This document shows, piece by piece, positions 22,586 through 34,287 of a stretch of 64,000 nucleotides of DNA. The stretch's first letter is position 1. Each line of letters starts with the position of its first letter. Origin of the DNA: Hexactinellida sp. DTS-2022 (taxonomy: Eukaryota > Porifera > Hexactinellida); contig JAPNXP010000003.1 in NCBI GenBank assembly GCA_028753945.1, positions 4,154,001-4,218,000 on the forward strand, given 5' to 3'. The notes under the pieces are model-generated. The model was not told the origin of the DNA, did not search any database, and saw only the letters and a program-made list of their open reading frames with translations. The position numbers and the translations under genes are program-made.

Positions 22586-22943
22586 CAGGGTTGCCGTGGG
22601 TATGGGAATGGGAATTTTATTTAGCCTATGGGAATCCTATGGGAATTCCCACATGTGGGAATCCTGTGGGAATTCCCATAGGATTATCAATAGAATTTCC
22701 ACACATTCATATAGATCATATTACCAATAAAGCATAGTGTACATTATGGTTGTAGACAAACCATAATGATTCATGAACACTATATAGGCGAATTCCATAC
22801 GTACGAATCCTGTGTAAAATTGTAAATGCTATGGGATTTCCCACATGTGGGAATCCTGTGGGAATCCTATGGGAATTCCCACAGAAATCCTGTGGGAATG
22901 GGATGGGAATGGGAATGAAAATTCCCTTCCCACGGCAACCCTG
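22586..22943. mobile_element. hAT MITE inside the cadherin relic
   Basis: GGGTATTG flanks it exactly (22578-22585 and 22944-22951). Ends are CAGGGTTGCCGTGGG and its inverse CCCACGGCAACCCTG. The interior is made of repeated TGGGAATTCCCACATGTGGG-like palindromes. It is non-coding, 358 bp. Confidence 0.93.
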
Positions 22944-23178
22944 GGGTATTGACTATTACCTAAGCGACAATTGTGTCCTCACGAATGAAAAGTGTCGTTT
23001 GAATAGAGTCATCAAAAATAGGTGATTATCGTTAGCATCAGTTATGTAAATATTTAAGTTTATTTGATTGGAAAGCTAAGGGGATCCATCATCATTTATT
23101 ATTATTGTTATTTGGACGAAATCTAAATTCAATTAGTGTAAATAGATTTAGTGTCTCTTTCAATTGTTAAGTGTGCAT

Positions 23179-23775
23179 CAGTGTTGTAAATCAAATCAAA
23201 TATTTCAAATATTTGAATTGATTTGATTTGATTTAAGAGAATTTGAATTCTCAAATGATTTGATTTGAATTGATTTGAAATTATTTGAATCCTCAAATGA
23301 TTTGATTTGATTTGATTTGAAAATATTTGAATTCTCAAATGATTTGATTTGATTTGATTTGAAATTATTTCAAATCATTTTCAAATCATTTTCAAATCAT
23401 TTTCGAATCATTTTTCAAATCATTTTCAGATCATTTTCAAATAATATTCGGTAAATCATTTTCAAATCGTTTCCAAATCGCTTTAGTATAATTTCACGTC
23501 ATTTTCAATTCAATTTCAAATATATAAGATCATTTTCAAAATTTCTATACGTTTTGACAGTGATTCAGAAATGATTTGAAAGTTTCAAATATTTCAAATA
23601 TTTGATTTGATTTGATTTGAAATGATTTGAAATTTCAAATATTTGATTTGATTTGATTTGAAATGATTTGAAATCTCAAATGATTTGATTTGATTTGATT
23701 TGAAATAATTTTAAATCTAAAATGATTTGATTTGATTTGATTTGAGAAAAAAAATATGATTTATTTACAACCCTG
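23179..23775. mobile_element. hAT MITE filled with AAATCAAATC repeats
   Basis: GTGTGCAT flanks it exactly (23171-23178 and 23776-23783). Ends are CAGTGTTGTAAAT and, inverted, CAGGGTTGTAAAT. The interior is repeated TTGATTTGATTTGAAAT in both orientations. It is 597 bp and splits the same cadherin relic. Confidence 0.93.
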
Positions 23776-24116
23776 GTGTGCATTATAGAATACCTAACTG
23801 AGACCTAACTGCCTAACTGAGAGTAATTTTATTGGTCGAGAATATAGTAATGCATCCAATCAGTTATTTGTGTTCCGTCTGTCCAGCCATACATTTATAA
23901 CATTCCATTTTGTCTATTTGGTATCCAATTAGTATCAAACAATACAATGACTGTTTCCCAACTGGTTCCAAGAGTTGTACAGTTCCTTAATGTTCGTAAT
24001 TTACAATATTTGGATTCTGTATTATACACACGGACAAGCTTATCTATAAAATTGTCTGTTTAAATTCAATATTCCGGCGGGTACTGGGTTAGTATTTTTT
24101 AATAGCTTGCTTTGTC

Positions 24117-24302
24117 CTGTTGTATGCCAGAATGACTCGCATGCTAGAATGACACAAACCATGGATATTCACTATCTATGCTAGAATGACACGCTCTACT
24201 AATCATCTAATGACTGTTAGAACTTCACAGGTTTCTCAGTTCATTCAGACAATTACATTTCACTTTTTGCTATGGCTTCTTTATCTTTAGATTATAAAAT
24301 AC
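24117..24302 (+). repeat. 186-bp dispersed repeat, left copy of an inverted pair
   Basis: Reads CTGTTGTATGCCAGAATGAC through CTTTATCTTTAGATT. An inverted copy lies at 34107-34287, near the other end of array block 1. A partial third copy (GAATGACTCGCATGCTAGAA...) follows at 24308-24372. Confidence 0.85.
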
Positions 24303-24593
24303 AGTAGTATGCCCGAATGACTCGCATGCTAGAATGACACAAACCATGGATATTCACTATCTATGCTATAATTTTGATAGAATTGAATTATAACAATATA
24401 ACTATGGTTATTGAAAGGAATCTTACTGTATGTATGCCTTAATCTAGTAAATCTACAAGTACAGGGATATTAATTAGAACAGTATTCTACCAAACAATTT
24501 AAATACCGAATAATCGGTGTTAATACCTATCTTAATGTCTTAATTTTAAACATACTTTTGTTTTTTCTATCAGCGAATATTGGTTTAAAAAAA

Positions 24594-24709
24594 ATCCAAA
24601 ATTGCACCCTGTGCCGACGCATGTCCTTAGGTGGCACTATATTTTGGTGGTGGTTTATTGATAGTGCCTCCAAAGGAACATGCTGTCGGCACAAGCTGCA
24701 ATTTTGGAT
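24594..24709 (+). repeat. Hairpin H, copy 2
   Basis: Left arm GCACCCTGTGCCGACG, right arm GTCGGCACAAGCTGC: the variable positions do not match. Followed by R1. Confidence 0.85.
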
Positions 24710-26028
24710 TTTTTTTCGCCTAGTCATCATCACTATGAAGGTGTTAAATTATTACAGAAAGGTGTTTCAGTAGGCAACGACCCTTAGAGTGGTGGAAGTT
24801 TCCATTTAGCTCACTTCATTTGAGAGATATTCAAGTTTCAGTAGAATATAATCTGTGATGACTCAGCATTTATAAAGTGCGTGTTGGGTATTCACCCAAC
24901 TCCAACCAACCCATGCGAATTATTTAATTCACAAAATTGTATAAATACATTTTTTTGACGATGTCATCATCACCTCATGGTGTCAAGACCCACTTGTATA
25001 GGTGGTACGTGGCATAAGGACCAATTGATAAATTGAAAGTTTGTTTCTATCTTGTATCATCTCTGAGATTAATGAAATTTAGCTAATTAGTATAAATATT
25101 TAATTAATAAATTAATAATTTAACACCATTATTATGTACAGCAAAATAAATAAAGTTCAATTATTTGCACTTATTATTAATTTAAATCGAATTTCACTAT
25201 CATATTTGAATTCAGCGCACTCGATAACCCCAATAATCCATTTGGAACCGTATATAAGTTACGTGTAAATACAAAAGGAATTAATTATAATTACGTAATT
25301 ACGTCAGTACATTCATTGTGCAAGAATATTCTCGCCGAAATAAATATTATCACTTAATCTGTCGTTGTTGTGGAATGTAATTAACGGTTCTATCATAAAC
25401 CATCTTTAGTTTAATGTCATTCATTCATTATGTATTTATAATAAATTATATTATTAGTTATTTATTTTAGCAATGTTATCCACGGTGATTTGAGTTTAGT
25501 CACAAATTCCTTATTTAATTTAAATTGTTTTAATTCATTGTATAGTAATACTACAATTAAATAGAAGCCAGCTGGAATTTATAAGTTAAATCAATATAAT
25601 TATAGCAAGTTGAATCAATTGAGTAGGATTTAACAAGTTAAATCAATATAATTATTACAAGTTGAAACAATGGAATTAGATTTCACAGTTTTACTGAAAT
25701 TGAAGTGTGACTAAACAAAGAAATTTCAACCCCCATTTATGGCAGAAATTTAACCCTTTATTGAAAGTTTTCTTCTCCCATCAGACGCAGAATTTTATGG
25801 TGAATCCAAATATGAAATAAAAATTGGGGGTTTAGTAAAACATTTTTTTAGTTATGGACCAGACAAATTTTGAAAGGTGTTAAAAATGTGTCCAAAATTT
25901 GCTAATAAAAAATCGTAACCCCAGGTGCAAATTAGAAGGGCACTTCGCATCTACATGGCAAGTTTCAGCCCTCAATGTATAAAGGTGTGGGAGGGTACCG
26001 TCTACGGAGAAAAAATAATAATAATAAA

Positions 26029-26143
26029 ATCCAAAATTGCAGCTGTGCCGACGCATGTTCCTTTGGTGGCACTATATTTTGGTGGTGGTTTATTGATAGT
26101 GCCTCCAATGGGACATGCTGTCAGCACAGCTGCAATTTTGGAT
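26029..26143 (+). repeat. Hairpin H, copy 3
   Basis: Short-stem subtype: left GCAGCTGTGCCGAC, right GTCAGCACAGCTGC, one base pair lost from both arms together. Followed by R2. Confidence 0.88.
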
Positions 26144-26865
26144 TTTTTTTCGCCATGTCATCAACGCCCAAGGTGTGAAGAAGCATTTGTTAATTGGTCC
26201 GAGTCACAAGGAACGGTAGATGAATTTGAACTTTGTTTCTATCTTAAACCATCTTGAGTTTGATGCCATTCATTCATTATGTATTGATAATAAATTATAT
26301 TATTAGTTATTTATATTAGCATTGTTATCCACGGTTGAGTTGAATTAAGTCAACAAATTCCTTATATTATATTATTTAATTTAATCCATTGTATGGTAAA
26401 TTAAATAGAAGCCAGCTGCAATTTATAAGTTAAATCAATTTAATTATCGCAAGTTGAATCAATAGAGTAAGATTTAACAAGATAAATCAATATAATTTTT
26501 ACAAGTTGAAACAATGGAATTTGATTTAACAGTTATACTGAAACTGAAGTGTGAGTAAACAAAGAAATTTCAACCCCCATTTATGGCAGAAATAAAACTC
26601 TTTATTGAAAGTTTTCTTCTCCCATCAGACGCAGAATTTTATGGTGAATCCAAATGTGAAATAAAATTTGGGGGTTTAGTAAAACATATTTTGTGTTATG
26701 GACCAGACAAATTTTGAAAGGTGTAAAAGATGTGTCAAAAATTTATTAATCAAAAATCGTAACCCCAGGTGCAAATTAGACGATCCCATCGCACCTACAT
26801 GCCAAGTTTCAGCCCATCAACTATAAAGCTCAGGCCAGGGCACCGTCTACGGAGAAAAAAAAAAA

Positions 26866-26982
26866 ATCCAAAATTGCAGCCTGTGCCGACGCATGTTCCT
26901 TTGGTGGCACTATATTTTGTTGGTTGTTTATTTATAGTGCCTCCAAAAGAACATGCTGTCGGCGCAGGCTGCAATTTTGGAT
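26866..26982 (+). repeat. Hairpin H, copy 4
   Basis: Left GCAGCCTGTGCCGACGC, right GTCGGCGCAGGCTGC; one T/G wobble-type position. Followed by R1. Confidence 0.88.
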
Positions 26983-28085
26983 TTTTTTTTCGCCATGTCA
27001 TCATCACTATGAAGGTGTTAAATTATTTCAAAAAGGTGTTACAGAAGGCATCGACCCTTAGAGTGGTGGAAGTTTCCATTTAGTTCATATAATTTTAGAG
27101 ATATTCAAGTTTGAGTAGAATATAATAGCTAATGACTCAGCATATTTTATGTGAGTGTTGGGTCATCACCCAACATCAACTAACCTATTTTAAATATTAA
27201 ATTAGCAAAATTGTAAAAACACATTTTTTTAACGATGTCATCATCACCTCAAGGTGTCAAGACCCACTTGTATAGGTGGCACGTGCCATAAGGACCAATT
27301 GATAATTTGAAAGTTTGTTTCTATCTTCTATGATCTCTGAGATTTATGATATTTAATTAATTAGTATAAATAATTATTAATAATATTTATAATTTAACAC
27401 CAATTTCAATGTCAACTTATATTTATTAAGTTTAATTATTTTGTCATAAATAATTAATTAATTAATTTGGCTATCAAATTTCAATTCCGCACACTCGATA
27501 ACCCCTAATAAACAAATTGGGAGCATCTATATAAGTCATATACTGACTTAATTAATTATTATTAATTACGTCAGTATATTAACAGTGCAAGAGTATTCTT
27601 GCAGAAGGAAATATAATCACATAATCTGTCGTTGTTATGGAATGTAGAATCTTAGTTTTCAATTGGAAAATAGAAGCCTACTCGATCTCACAAGTTGAAT
27701 CAATATAATAATAACGAGTTGAAACAATAGAATTAGATTTAACACTTTCAATTGAACTGAAGTGTTAGTAAACAAAGGAAACTTGCAACTCAATTGTGGC
27801 ACAAACTAAGTACAATTTGAAAATTCGTGCACTGTGAAAAGTTGTAGAATTTAATTCTCTATCGAATGCATATAAATAGAATATTCGCGCACTATTTATT
27901 GTTCTTTTTCTAATATTAAACAGGTGCAAAAATGTGTCCAAAAAAATGTGATAATAAAACGTGACCCCAGGTGCACATCTGTAACCCATGAGACACATAT
28001 CCTGAAAATTTGGGCTCTTAGTTAGTAAAACTCTGTTCAGTAGAGAGGCTACGGACTAATAACTAACCAAAGCACTAAGATTAGA

Positions 28086-28120
28086 ACTGGGCCACTATAC
28101 TATTGTATAGTCGGCACAGT
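28086..28120 (-). repeat. Palindrome P, single copy beside hairpin H5
   Basis: 35-bp palindrome ACTGGGCCACTATACTAT..., ending GTCGGCACAGT, four bases before hairpin copy 5. Its centre has one change (ATTGTA). Confidence 0.88.
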
Positions 28121-28124
28121 AAAA

Positions 28125-28240
28125 ATCCAAAATTGCAGCCTGTGCCGACGCATGTTCCTTTTGTAGCACTATATTTTGGTAGTGGTCATTTATAGTGCCT
28201 CCAAAGGAACATGCTGTCGGCGCAGGCTGCAATTTTGGAT
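28125..28240 (+). repeat. Hairpin H, copy 5
   Basis: Left GCAGCCTGTGCCGACGC, right GTCGGCGCAGGCTGC. It follows palindrome P directly. Followed by R2. Confidence 0.88.
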
Positions 28241-28381
28241 TTTTTTCGCCAAGTCATCAACGCCCAAGGTGTGAAGAACCATTCCTTAATTGGTCGGAGT
28301 CACAAGGAACGGTAGATAAATTTGAAGTTTGTTTCTATCATAAACCATCTTGAGTTTAATGCCATTCATTCATTATGTATT

Positions 28382-28738
28382 ACTGTGCCGACTATACTAT
28401 AGTATAGTGGCCCAGTATTGGAATCACTGCCTTTAATATTACTGTGCCGACTATACTATAGTATAGTGGCCCAGTTCTAATCTTACTGCCTTGGTTAGTT
28501 ATTATTACTGTGCCGACTATACTACAGTATAGTGGCCCAGTTCTAATCTTACTGCCTTGGTTAGTTATTATTACTGTGCCGACTATACTATAGTATAGTG
28601 GCCCAGTATTGGTCTTAGTGCTTTGGTTAGTTATTACTGTGCCGACTATACTATAGTATAGTGGCCCAGTATTAGAATCACTGCCTTTATTATTTTTATT
28701 ATTACTGTGCCGACTATACTATAGTATAGTGGCCCAGT
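28382..28738 (+). repeat. Array of six P palindromes
   Basis: Starts at 28382, 28441, 28507, 28573, 28636 and 28704. Each is ACTGTGCCGACTATACTA plus TAGTATAGTGGCCCAGT, so the two halves pair except for one bulged G and one mismatch, which recur in every copy. Spacers of 24-33 bp are AT-rich and include variants of GGAATCACTGCCTTTA or TTCTAATCTTACTGCCTTG. Confidence 0.92.
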
Positions 28739-29026
28739 ATTGGAATCACTGCCTTTATTTTTATTATTTTTATTTTTTCTCCGTAGACGGTACCCTGGCC
28801 AGAGCTTAATTGTTGATGGGCTGAAACTTGGCATGTAGGTGCGATGGGACCGTCTAATTTGCACCTGGGGTTACGATTTTTGATTAACAAATTTTGGCCA
28901 CATCTTTAACACCTTTCAAAATTTGTCTGGTCCATAACTCAAAATATGTTTTACTAAACCCCCAAATTTTATTTCATATTTGGATTCATCTTAAAATTCT
29001 GCGTCTGTTGGGAGAAATATTTTTTT

Positions 29027-29061
29027 ACTGTGCCGACTATACTATAGTATAGTGGCCCAGT
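29027..29061 (+). repeat. Palindrome P between two inverted L modules
   Basis: It joins a truncated inverted L (28775-29025) to a second inverted L starting near 29090, so it marks a rearrangement junction. Confidence 0.88.
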
Positions 29062-29805
29062 ATTGGAATCACTGCCATTATTTTTATTATTTTTTCTCCG
29101 TAGACGGTGCCCTGGCCAGAGCTTTATAGTTGATGGGCTTAAACTTTGCATGTAGGTGCGATGGGACCGTCTAATTTGCACCTGGGGTAACGATTTTTGA
29201 TTAAGAAATTTTTGACACATCTTTACCACCTTTCAAAATTTGTCTGGTCCATAACTCAAAAAATGTTTTACTAAACCCCCAAATATTATTTCACATTTGG
29301 ATTCACCATAAAATTCCGCGTCTGATGGGAGAAGAAAACTTTCAATAAAGAGTTTTATTTCTGCCATAAATGGGGGTTGAAATTTATTTGTTTACTCACA
29401 CTTCAGTTTCAGTATAACTGTTAAATCAAATTCCATTTTTCAACTTGTAAAAAATATATTGATTTATCTTGTTAAATCTTACTCTATTGATTCAACTTGC
29501 GATAATTAAATTGATTTAACTTATAAATTGCAGCTGGCTTCTATTTAATTTACCATACAATGGATTAAATAAAATAATATAATATAAGGAATTTGTTGAC
29601 TTAATTCAACTCAACCGTGGATAACAATGCTAAGATAAATAACTAATAATAAAATTTATTATCAATACATAATGAATGAATGGCATCAAACTCAAGATGG
29701 TTTAAGATAGAAACAAACTTCAAATTTATCTACCGTTCCTTGTGACTCGGACCAATTAACAAATGCTTCTTCACACCTTGGGCGTTGATGACTTGGCAAA
29801 AAAAA

Positions 29806-29922
29806 ATCCAAAATTGCAGCCTGCGCCGACAGCATGTTCCCTTGGAGGCACTATCAATAAACAACCAACAAAATATAGTGCCACCAAAGGAACATGCGTC
29901 GGCACAGGGTGCAATTTTGGAC
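29806..29922 (-). repeat. Hairpin H, copy 6, inverted
   Basis: In its own sense: left GCACCCTGTGCCGACGC, right GTCGGCGCAGGCTGC; arms mismatched at the variable bases. R2 lies on its left and L on its right, as expected for an inverted unit. Confidence 0.85.
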
Positions 29923-30229
29923 TTTTTTAATGGGTTTAATTTTTGCCATAAATGGGGGTTGAAATTTACTTGTTTACTCACACTTCAATTTCAGTAAAGT
30001 GTTAAATCTAATTCTATTGTTTCGACTTGTAATAATTATATTTTTTTAACTTGTTAAATCCTACTCTAGTGATTCAACCTGCGATAATTATATTGATTTA
30101 ACTTATAAATTCCAGCTGGCTTCTATTTAATTCTAGTATTACTATACAATTGATTAAATAAAACAATATAATATAAGGAATTTGTGGACTCAACTCAACC
30201 AACCATGGATAACATTGCTAAAATAAAAA

Positions 30230-30344
30230 ATCCAAAATTGCAGCCTGTGCCGACGCATGTTCCTTGGGGGCACTATATTTTGGTTGTGGTTTATTGATAG
30301 TGCCTCCAAAGGAACATGCTGTCACACAAACTGCAATTTTGGAT
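30230..30344 (+). repeat. Hairpin H, copy 7
   Basis: Left arm is consensus; right arm is diverged (GTCACACAAACTGC). Only 307 bp from the inverted copy 6. Followed by R1. Confidence 0.85.
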
Positions 30345-31467
30345 TTTTTTTCGCCATGTCATCATCACTATGAAGGTGTTAAATTATTTCAAAAAGGTGT
30401 TACAGAAGGCAACGACCCTTATTGAGTTGGCAGTTTCGTTTTTGATCACTTCATTTCAAAGATATTCAAGTTTCAGTAGAATATAATAGCTGATGACTCA
30501 GCATTTTTTATGTGAGTGTTGGGTCATCACCCAACATCAACTAACCCATTTTAAATATCGAATTAACTAAATTGTAAGAACTCATTTTTTTGACGATGTC
30601 ATAATCACCTCAAGGTGTCAGGACCCACTTGTATAGGTGGCACGTGCCATAAGGACCAATTGATAAATTGAAAGTTTGTTTCTATCTTGAATCATCTCTG
30701 AAATTAATGAAATTTAGCTAATTAGTATAAATATTTAATTAATTTATAGTTATTTAACACCATTATTATATACAGCAAAATAAATTAAGTTCAATTATTT
30801 GCAATTATTATTAATTTAAATTGAATTTCACTATAATATTTGAACCATCTTGAGTTTAATGCCATTCATTCATTATGTAGTGATAATAAGTTATATTATT
30901 TGTTAATTATTTTAGCAATGTTATCCATGGTTGGTTGAGTTGAGTCAACAAATTCCTTATATTATATTATTTAATTTAATCCATTGTATAGTAATACTAC
31001 AATTAAATAGAAGCCAGCTGGAATTTATAAGTTAAATCAATATAATTATCGCAAGTTGAATCACTAGAGTAGGATTTAACAAGTTAAATCAATATAATTA
31101 TCACAAGTTGAAACAATAGAATTAGATTTAACACTTTTAAAGAAATTGAAGTGTGAGTAAACAAAGAAATTTCAATCCCCATTTATGGCAGAAATTGACC
31201 CCTTTATTGAAAGATTTCTTCTCCCATCAGACGCAGAATTTTATGGTGATCCAAATATGAAATAAAATTTGGGGGTTTATTAAAGCATATTTTGAGTCAT
31301 GGACCAGACAAATTTTGAAAGGTGTTAAAGATGTGTGCAAAATTTCGTAATCAAAAATCTTAACCCCAGGTGCAAATTAGAAGGGCACTTCGCATCTACA
31401 TGGCAAGTTTCAGCCCTCAATGTATAAAGGTGTGGCCAGGGTACCGTCTACGGAGAAAAAATAAAAA

Positions 31468-31584
31468 ATCCAAAATTGCAGCCTGTGCCGACGCATGTTC
31501 CTTTGGTGGCACTATATTTTGTTGGTGGTTTATTGATAGTGCCTCCAATGGAACATGCTGTCGGCACAGACTGCAATTTTGGAC
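31468..31584 (+). repeat. Hairpin H, copy 8
   Basis: Left GCAGCCTGTGCCGACGC, right GTCGGCACAGACTGC, one mismatch. Followed by R1. Confidence 0.88.
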
Positions 31585-32667
31585 TTTTTTTTCGCAAAGT
31601 CTTCATCACTATAAAGGTGTTAAATTATTTTTGAAAGGTGTTTCAGAAGGCCACGACCCTTAGAGTGGTGGAAGTTTCCATTTTGCTCACTTCGTTCCAA
31701 ATATATTCAAGTTTCAGTAGAATATAATAAGTGATGAGTCAACATTTTTTATGTGCATGTTGGGTGATCACCCAACTCCAACCAACCCATGCGAATTATT
31801 TAATTCACAAAATTGTAAAAATACATTTTTTTGACGATGTCATCATCAACTCAAGGTGTCAAGATTTACTTGTATAGGTGGTACGTGCCATAAGGACCAA
31901 TTGATATATTTAAAGTTTGTTTCTATCTTATATCATTTCTGAGATTAATGAAATTTAGATAATTAGTATAAATATTTAATTAATCTATTTATAATTTAAC
32001 ACCAATATTATGTACATCAAAATAAATTAAGTTCAATTATTTGCAATAATTATTAATCTAAATTGAATTTCACTATCATATTTGAATTCAGCGCACTCGA
32101 TAACCCCAATAATCTATTTGGAACCATCTCTATACGTTAAACACAGAGCGAATTAATTAGAATTAAATATGTCATGTATCCATTGTTCAAGAATATTCTA
32201 AGCAGAAATAAATATAATCACATAATCTGTCGTTGTTATGGAATGTAGAATCTTAGTTTTCAATTGGAAAATAGAAGCCTACTCGATCTCACAAGTTGAA
32301 TCAATATAATAATAACGATTGAAACAATAGAATTAGATTTAACACTTTCAATTGAACTGAAGTGTTAGTAAACAAAGGAAACTTGCAACTCAATTGTGGC
32401 ACAAATGGAACCCAATTTAAAAATTCGTGCACTGTGAAAAGATGTAGAATTAGATTCTCTATCGAATGCATATAAATTTAATATTCTCGCACTATTTATT
32501 GTGCTTTTTCTAACATTAAACAGGTGTAAAAATGTGTCCAAAAAAGTGTTATAAAAAATCTTGACCCCAGGTGCACATCTGTAACCCATGAGACACATAT
32601 CCTGAAAATTTGGGCTCTTAGTTAGTAAAACTCTGTTCTGTGGAGTGGCTACGGATAAATAATAAAA

Positions 32668-32783
32668 ATCCAAAATTGCAGCCTGTGCCGACGCATGTTC
32701 CTTTGGTGGCACTATATTTTGGTGTGGTTTATTGATAGTGCCTCCTATGGAACATGCTGTCGGCACAGGCTGCAATTTTGGAT
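32668..32783 (+). repeat. Hairpin H, copy 9
   Basis: Stem base matches perfectly (GCAGCCTGTGCCGAC with GTCGGCACAGGCTGC). Followed by a third right module (CATGAACGTCACATGGTGG...). Confidence 0.88.
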
Positions 32784-32898
32784 TTTTTTTGCCATGTCAT
32801 GAACGTCACATGGTGGTTACACCCATTTATCAATTTGTTACGGGACAAAGGAATGTTTGATAAATTTCATGCTTCTTTCTATCTTAAACCATCTTGAG

Positions 32899-33790
32899 TT
32901 TAAGTTTATATTTCCATTTTAAATGCGTTTTAGACCCCCTATCACTCTAATACAATTCGGGCACCAAACAAGCACACAAACGAATAACATAAACTAGAAA
33001 TTCCATCTCAATAATCCATTGTTTATATATCAGTTATCGTTTTGAAATTGAAATCAGCATACTTTGTTTACTTAGAATGACATATGGGATTAAGTTTATA
33101 TTTCCATTATAAATGCGCTATAAACCCCCCTTACACTCTAATACATTTCGGGCACCAAGCACACACATAGAAAAATATTTATACAAATAGATATTCCATC
33201 TCATTAATCCATTGTTTGAATATCAGAAATCGTTCTGAAATTGAATAACTGTTGAGTGAAATTGAATTTTCATATAGGAGAAAACTTTAATACAATTATT
33301 GTATTAGAAATTGATTTATATAGTAGCAGCTATTGAATCAAATTGAATTATTCATTTACAATATAATACTTTATTGTAAGTAACTATGATATCAGAAATT
33401 GATTTGTATAGTAATAGCTATTGAATGTAAATTAGTTATTCATATATACTAGAATTCTTTATTGTAATTATGATATCAACAATAACTTGAATCGAAATAA
33501 CACTGAATCTATTGAATCATTCATAAATAGTAGATCTTCATTGAAACCACGAAATAATTGCATAATTGAATATTAATGAATTTATGATTTTAGAAAGTTA
33601 AGGGTGAATTGTGGCAACTTTGAGCCTAATTATTGGGAAAATGAGGACAGATTAAAAAAATCGTGAAGAGCTATCAGTTGCAAAATACTTTTCTGATACT
33701 AATGATTCTAAATTTTTTCTTGTTATTGCATTTATTTTCTTATGGGACAAAAAAAGCTAAAAGTCCCGTTAAAAATTTTCCCAAGTCGAA
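32899..33790 (+). repeat. Left arm of a large inverted repeat around the membrane-protein gene
   Basis: It contains two diverged tandem copies of TTAAGTTTATATTTCCATT...CGGGCACCAA and then AT-rich sequence ending near AAGTCCCGTTAAAAATTTTC. The reverse complement is at about 43210-44150. The similarity is visible but imperfect. The 67-codon frame here is not convincing. Confidence 0.75.
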
Positions 33791-33940
33791 ATTAATAAAT
33801 CGTGACCCCAGGTGCACATCTGTAACCCATGAGACACATATTGTGAAAATTTTGGCTCTTAGTTAATAAAACTCTGGTCAGTAGAGAGGCTACGGACCAA
33901 TAACAATAATAATATTAATAACCAAAGCACTAAGACCAAT

Positions 33941-34044
33941 ACTGGGCCACTATACTATAGTATAGTCGGCACAGTAATAATAACATACAATAAAGGCAGT
34001 AAGATTAGAACTGGGCCACTATACTATAGTATAGTCGGCACAGT
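33941..34044 (-). repeat. Two P palindromes
   Basis: Copies at 33941-33975 and 34010-34044, 69 bp apart, at the distal end of an L-variant fragment (CCCCAGGTGCACATCTGTAA at 33805). Confidence 0.9.
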
Positions 34045-34106
34045 AATAATGAAATCAAATACAAAATCTTAGAACTCATTAAAACAAGGAGTACCTGTAA
34101 TGCTAT

Positions 34107-34287
34107 TTTAAAATCTAAAGATAAAGAAGCCATAGCAAAAAGTGAAATGTAATTGTCTGAATGACTGAGAAACCTGTGAAGTTCTAACAGTCATTAGATG
34201 ATTAGTAGAGCGTGTCATTCTAGCATAGATAGTGAATATCCATGGTTTGTGTCATTCTAGCATGCGAGTCATTCTGGCATACAACAG
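34107..34287 (-). repeat. 186-bp dispersed repeat, right copy of an inverted pair
   Basis: Reverse complement of 24117-24302. Both copies read from outside inward, so they bracket array block 1. Confidence 0.85.

Larger units (their letters stand above)
22310..24060 (-). pseudogene. Cadherin-repeat pseudogene, split by two MITEs
   Basis: Read on the minus strand and skipping the two inserts, short frames line up as cadherin ectodomain. From 22580 to 22316: IVDSKPITGLTTF, then DRETVDHYTLKIEAFDNG, then the calcium-binding linker DFNDNAP. From 23040 to 22944: NLNIYITDANDN and a diverged start of the next repeat (SIQTTLFIREDTIVA). From 23170 to 23050: AHLTIERDTKSIYT and IINDDGSP. So at least two tandem cadherin repeats existed, with DxNDN linkers and the DRE and D.G.P signatures. 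Several frameshifts and stops are present. The stretch 23785-24060 also reads as a broken frame (LVRVYNTESKYCKLRTLRN, MYGWTDGTQITDW), perhaps another part of the same gene, but I do not recognise it. Confidence 0.75.
24540..32900 (+). repeat. Array block 1 of the L-H-R modular repeat
   Basis: Module L runs from about GAAGCCAGCTGGAATTTATA to CCGTCTACGGAGAAA and contains CCCATCAGACGCAGAATTTT, GACCAGACAAATTTTGAAAG and CCCCAGGTGCAAATTAGACG. Forward L copies lie at about 25555-26020, 26380-26860 and 30980-31460; inverted copies at 28775-29025, 29090-29560 and 29930-30180. A shorter L variant ending in GTGCACATCTGTAACCCATG lies at 27640-28060 and 32240-32660. R1 (TCATCATCACTATGAAGGTG...) follows the hairpins at 24710, 26983, 30345 and 31585. 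R2 (TCATCAACGCCCAAGGTGTG...) follows at 26144 and 28241, and inverted before 29806. Only short spurious frames occur. Confidence 0.85.

Noticed and set aside
28382-28738. CRISPR array
   Set aside because: Repeats and spacers look CRISPR-like at first, but the spacers are themselves recurring sequences, there are no cas genes, and the surroundings are an animal genome.
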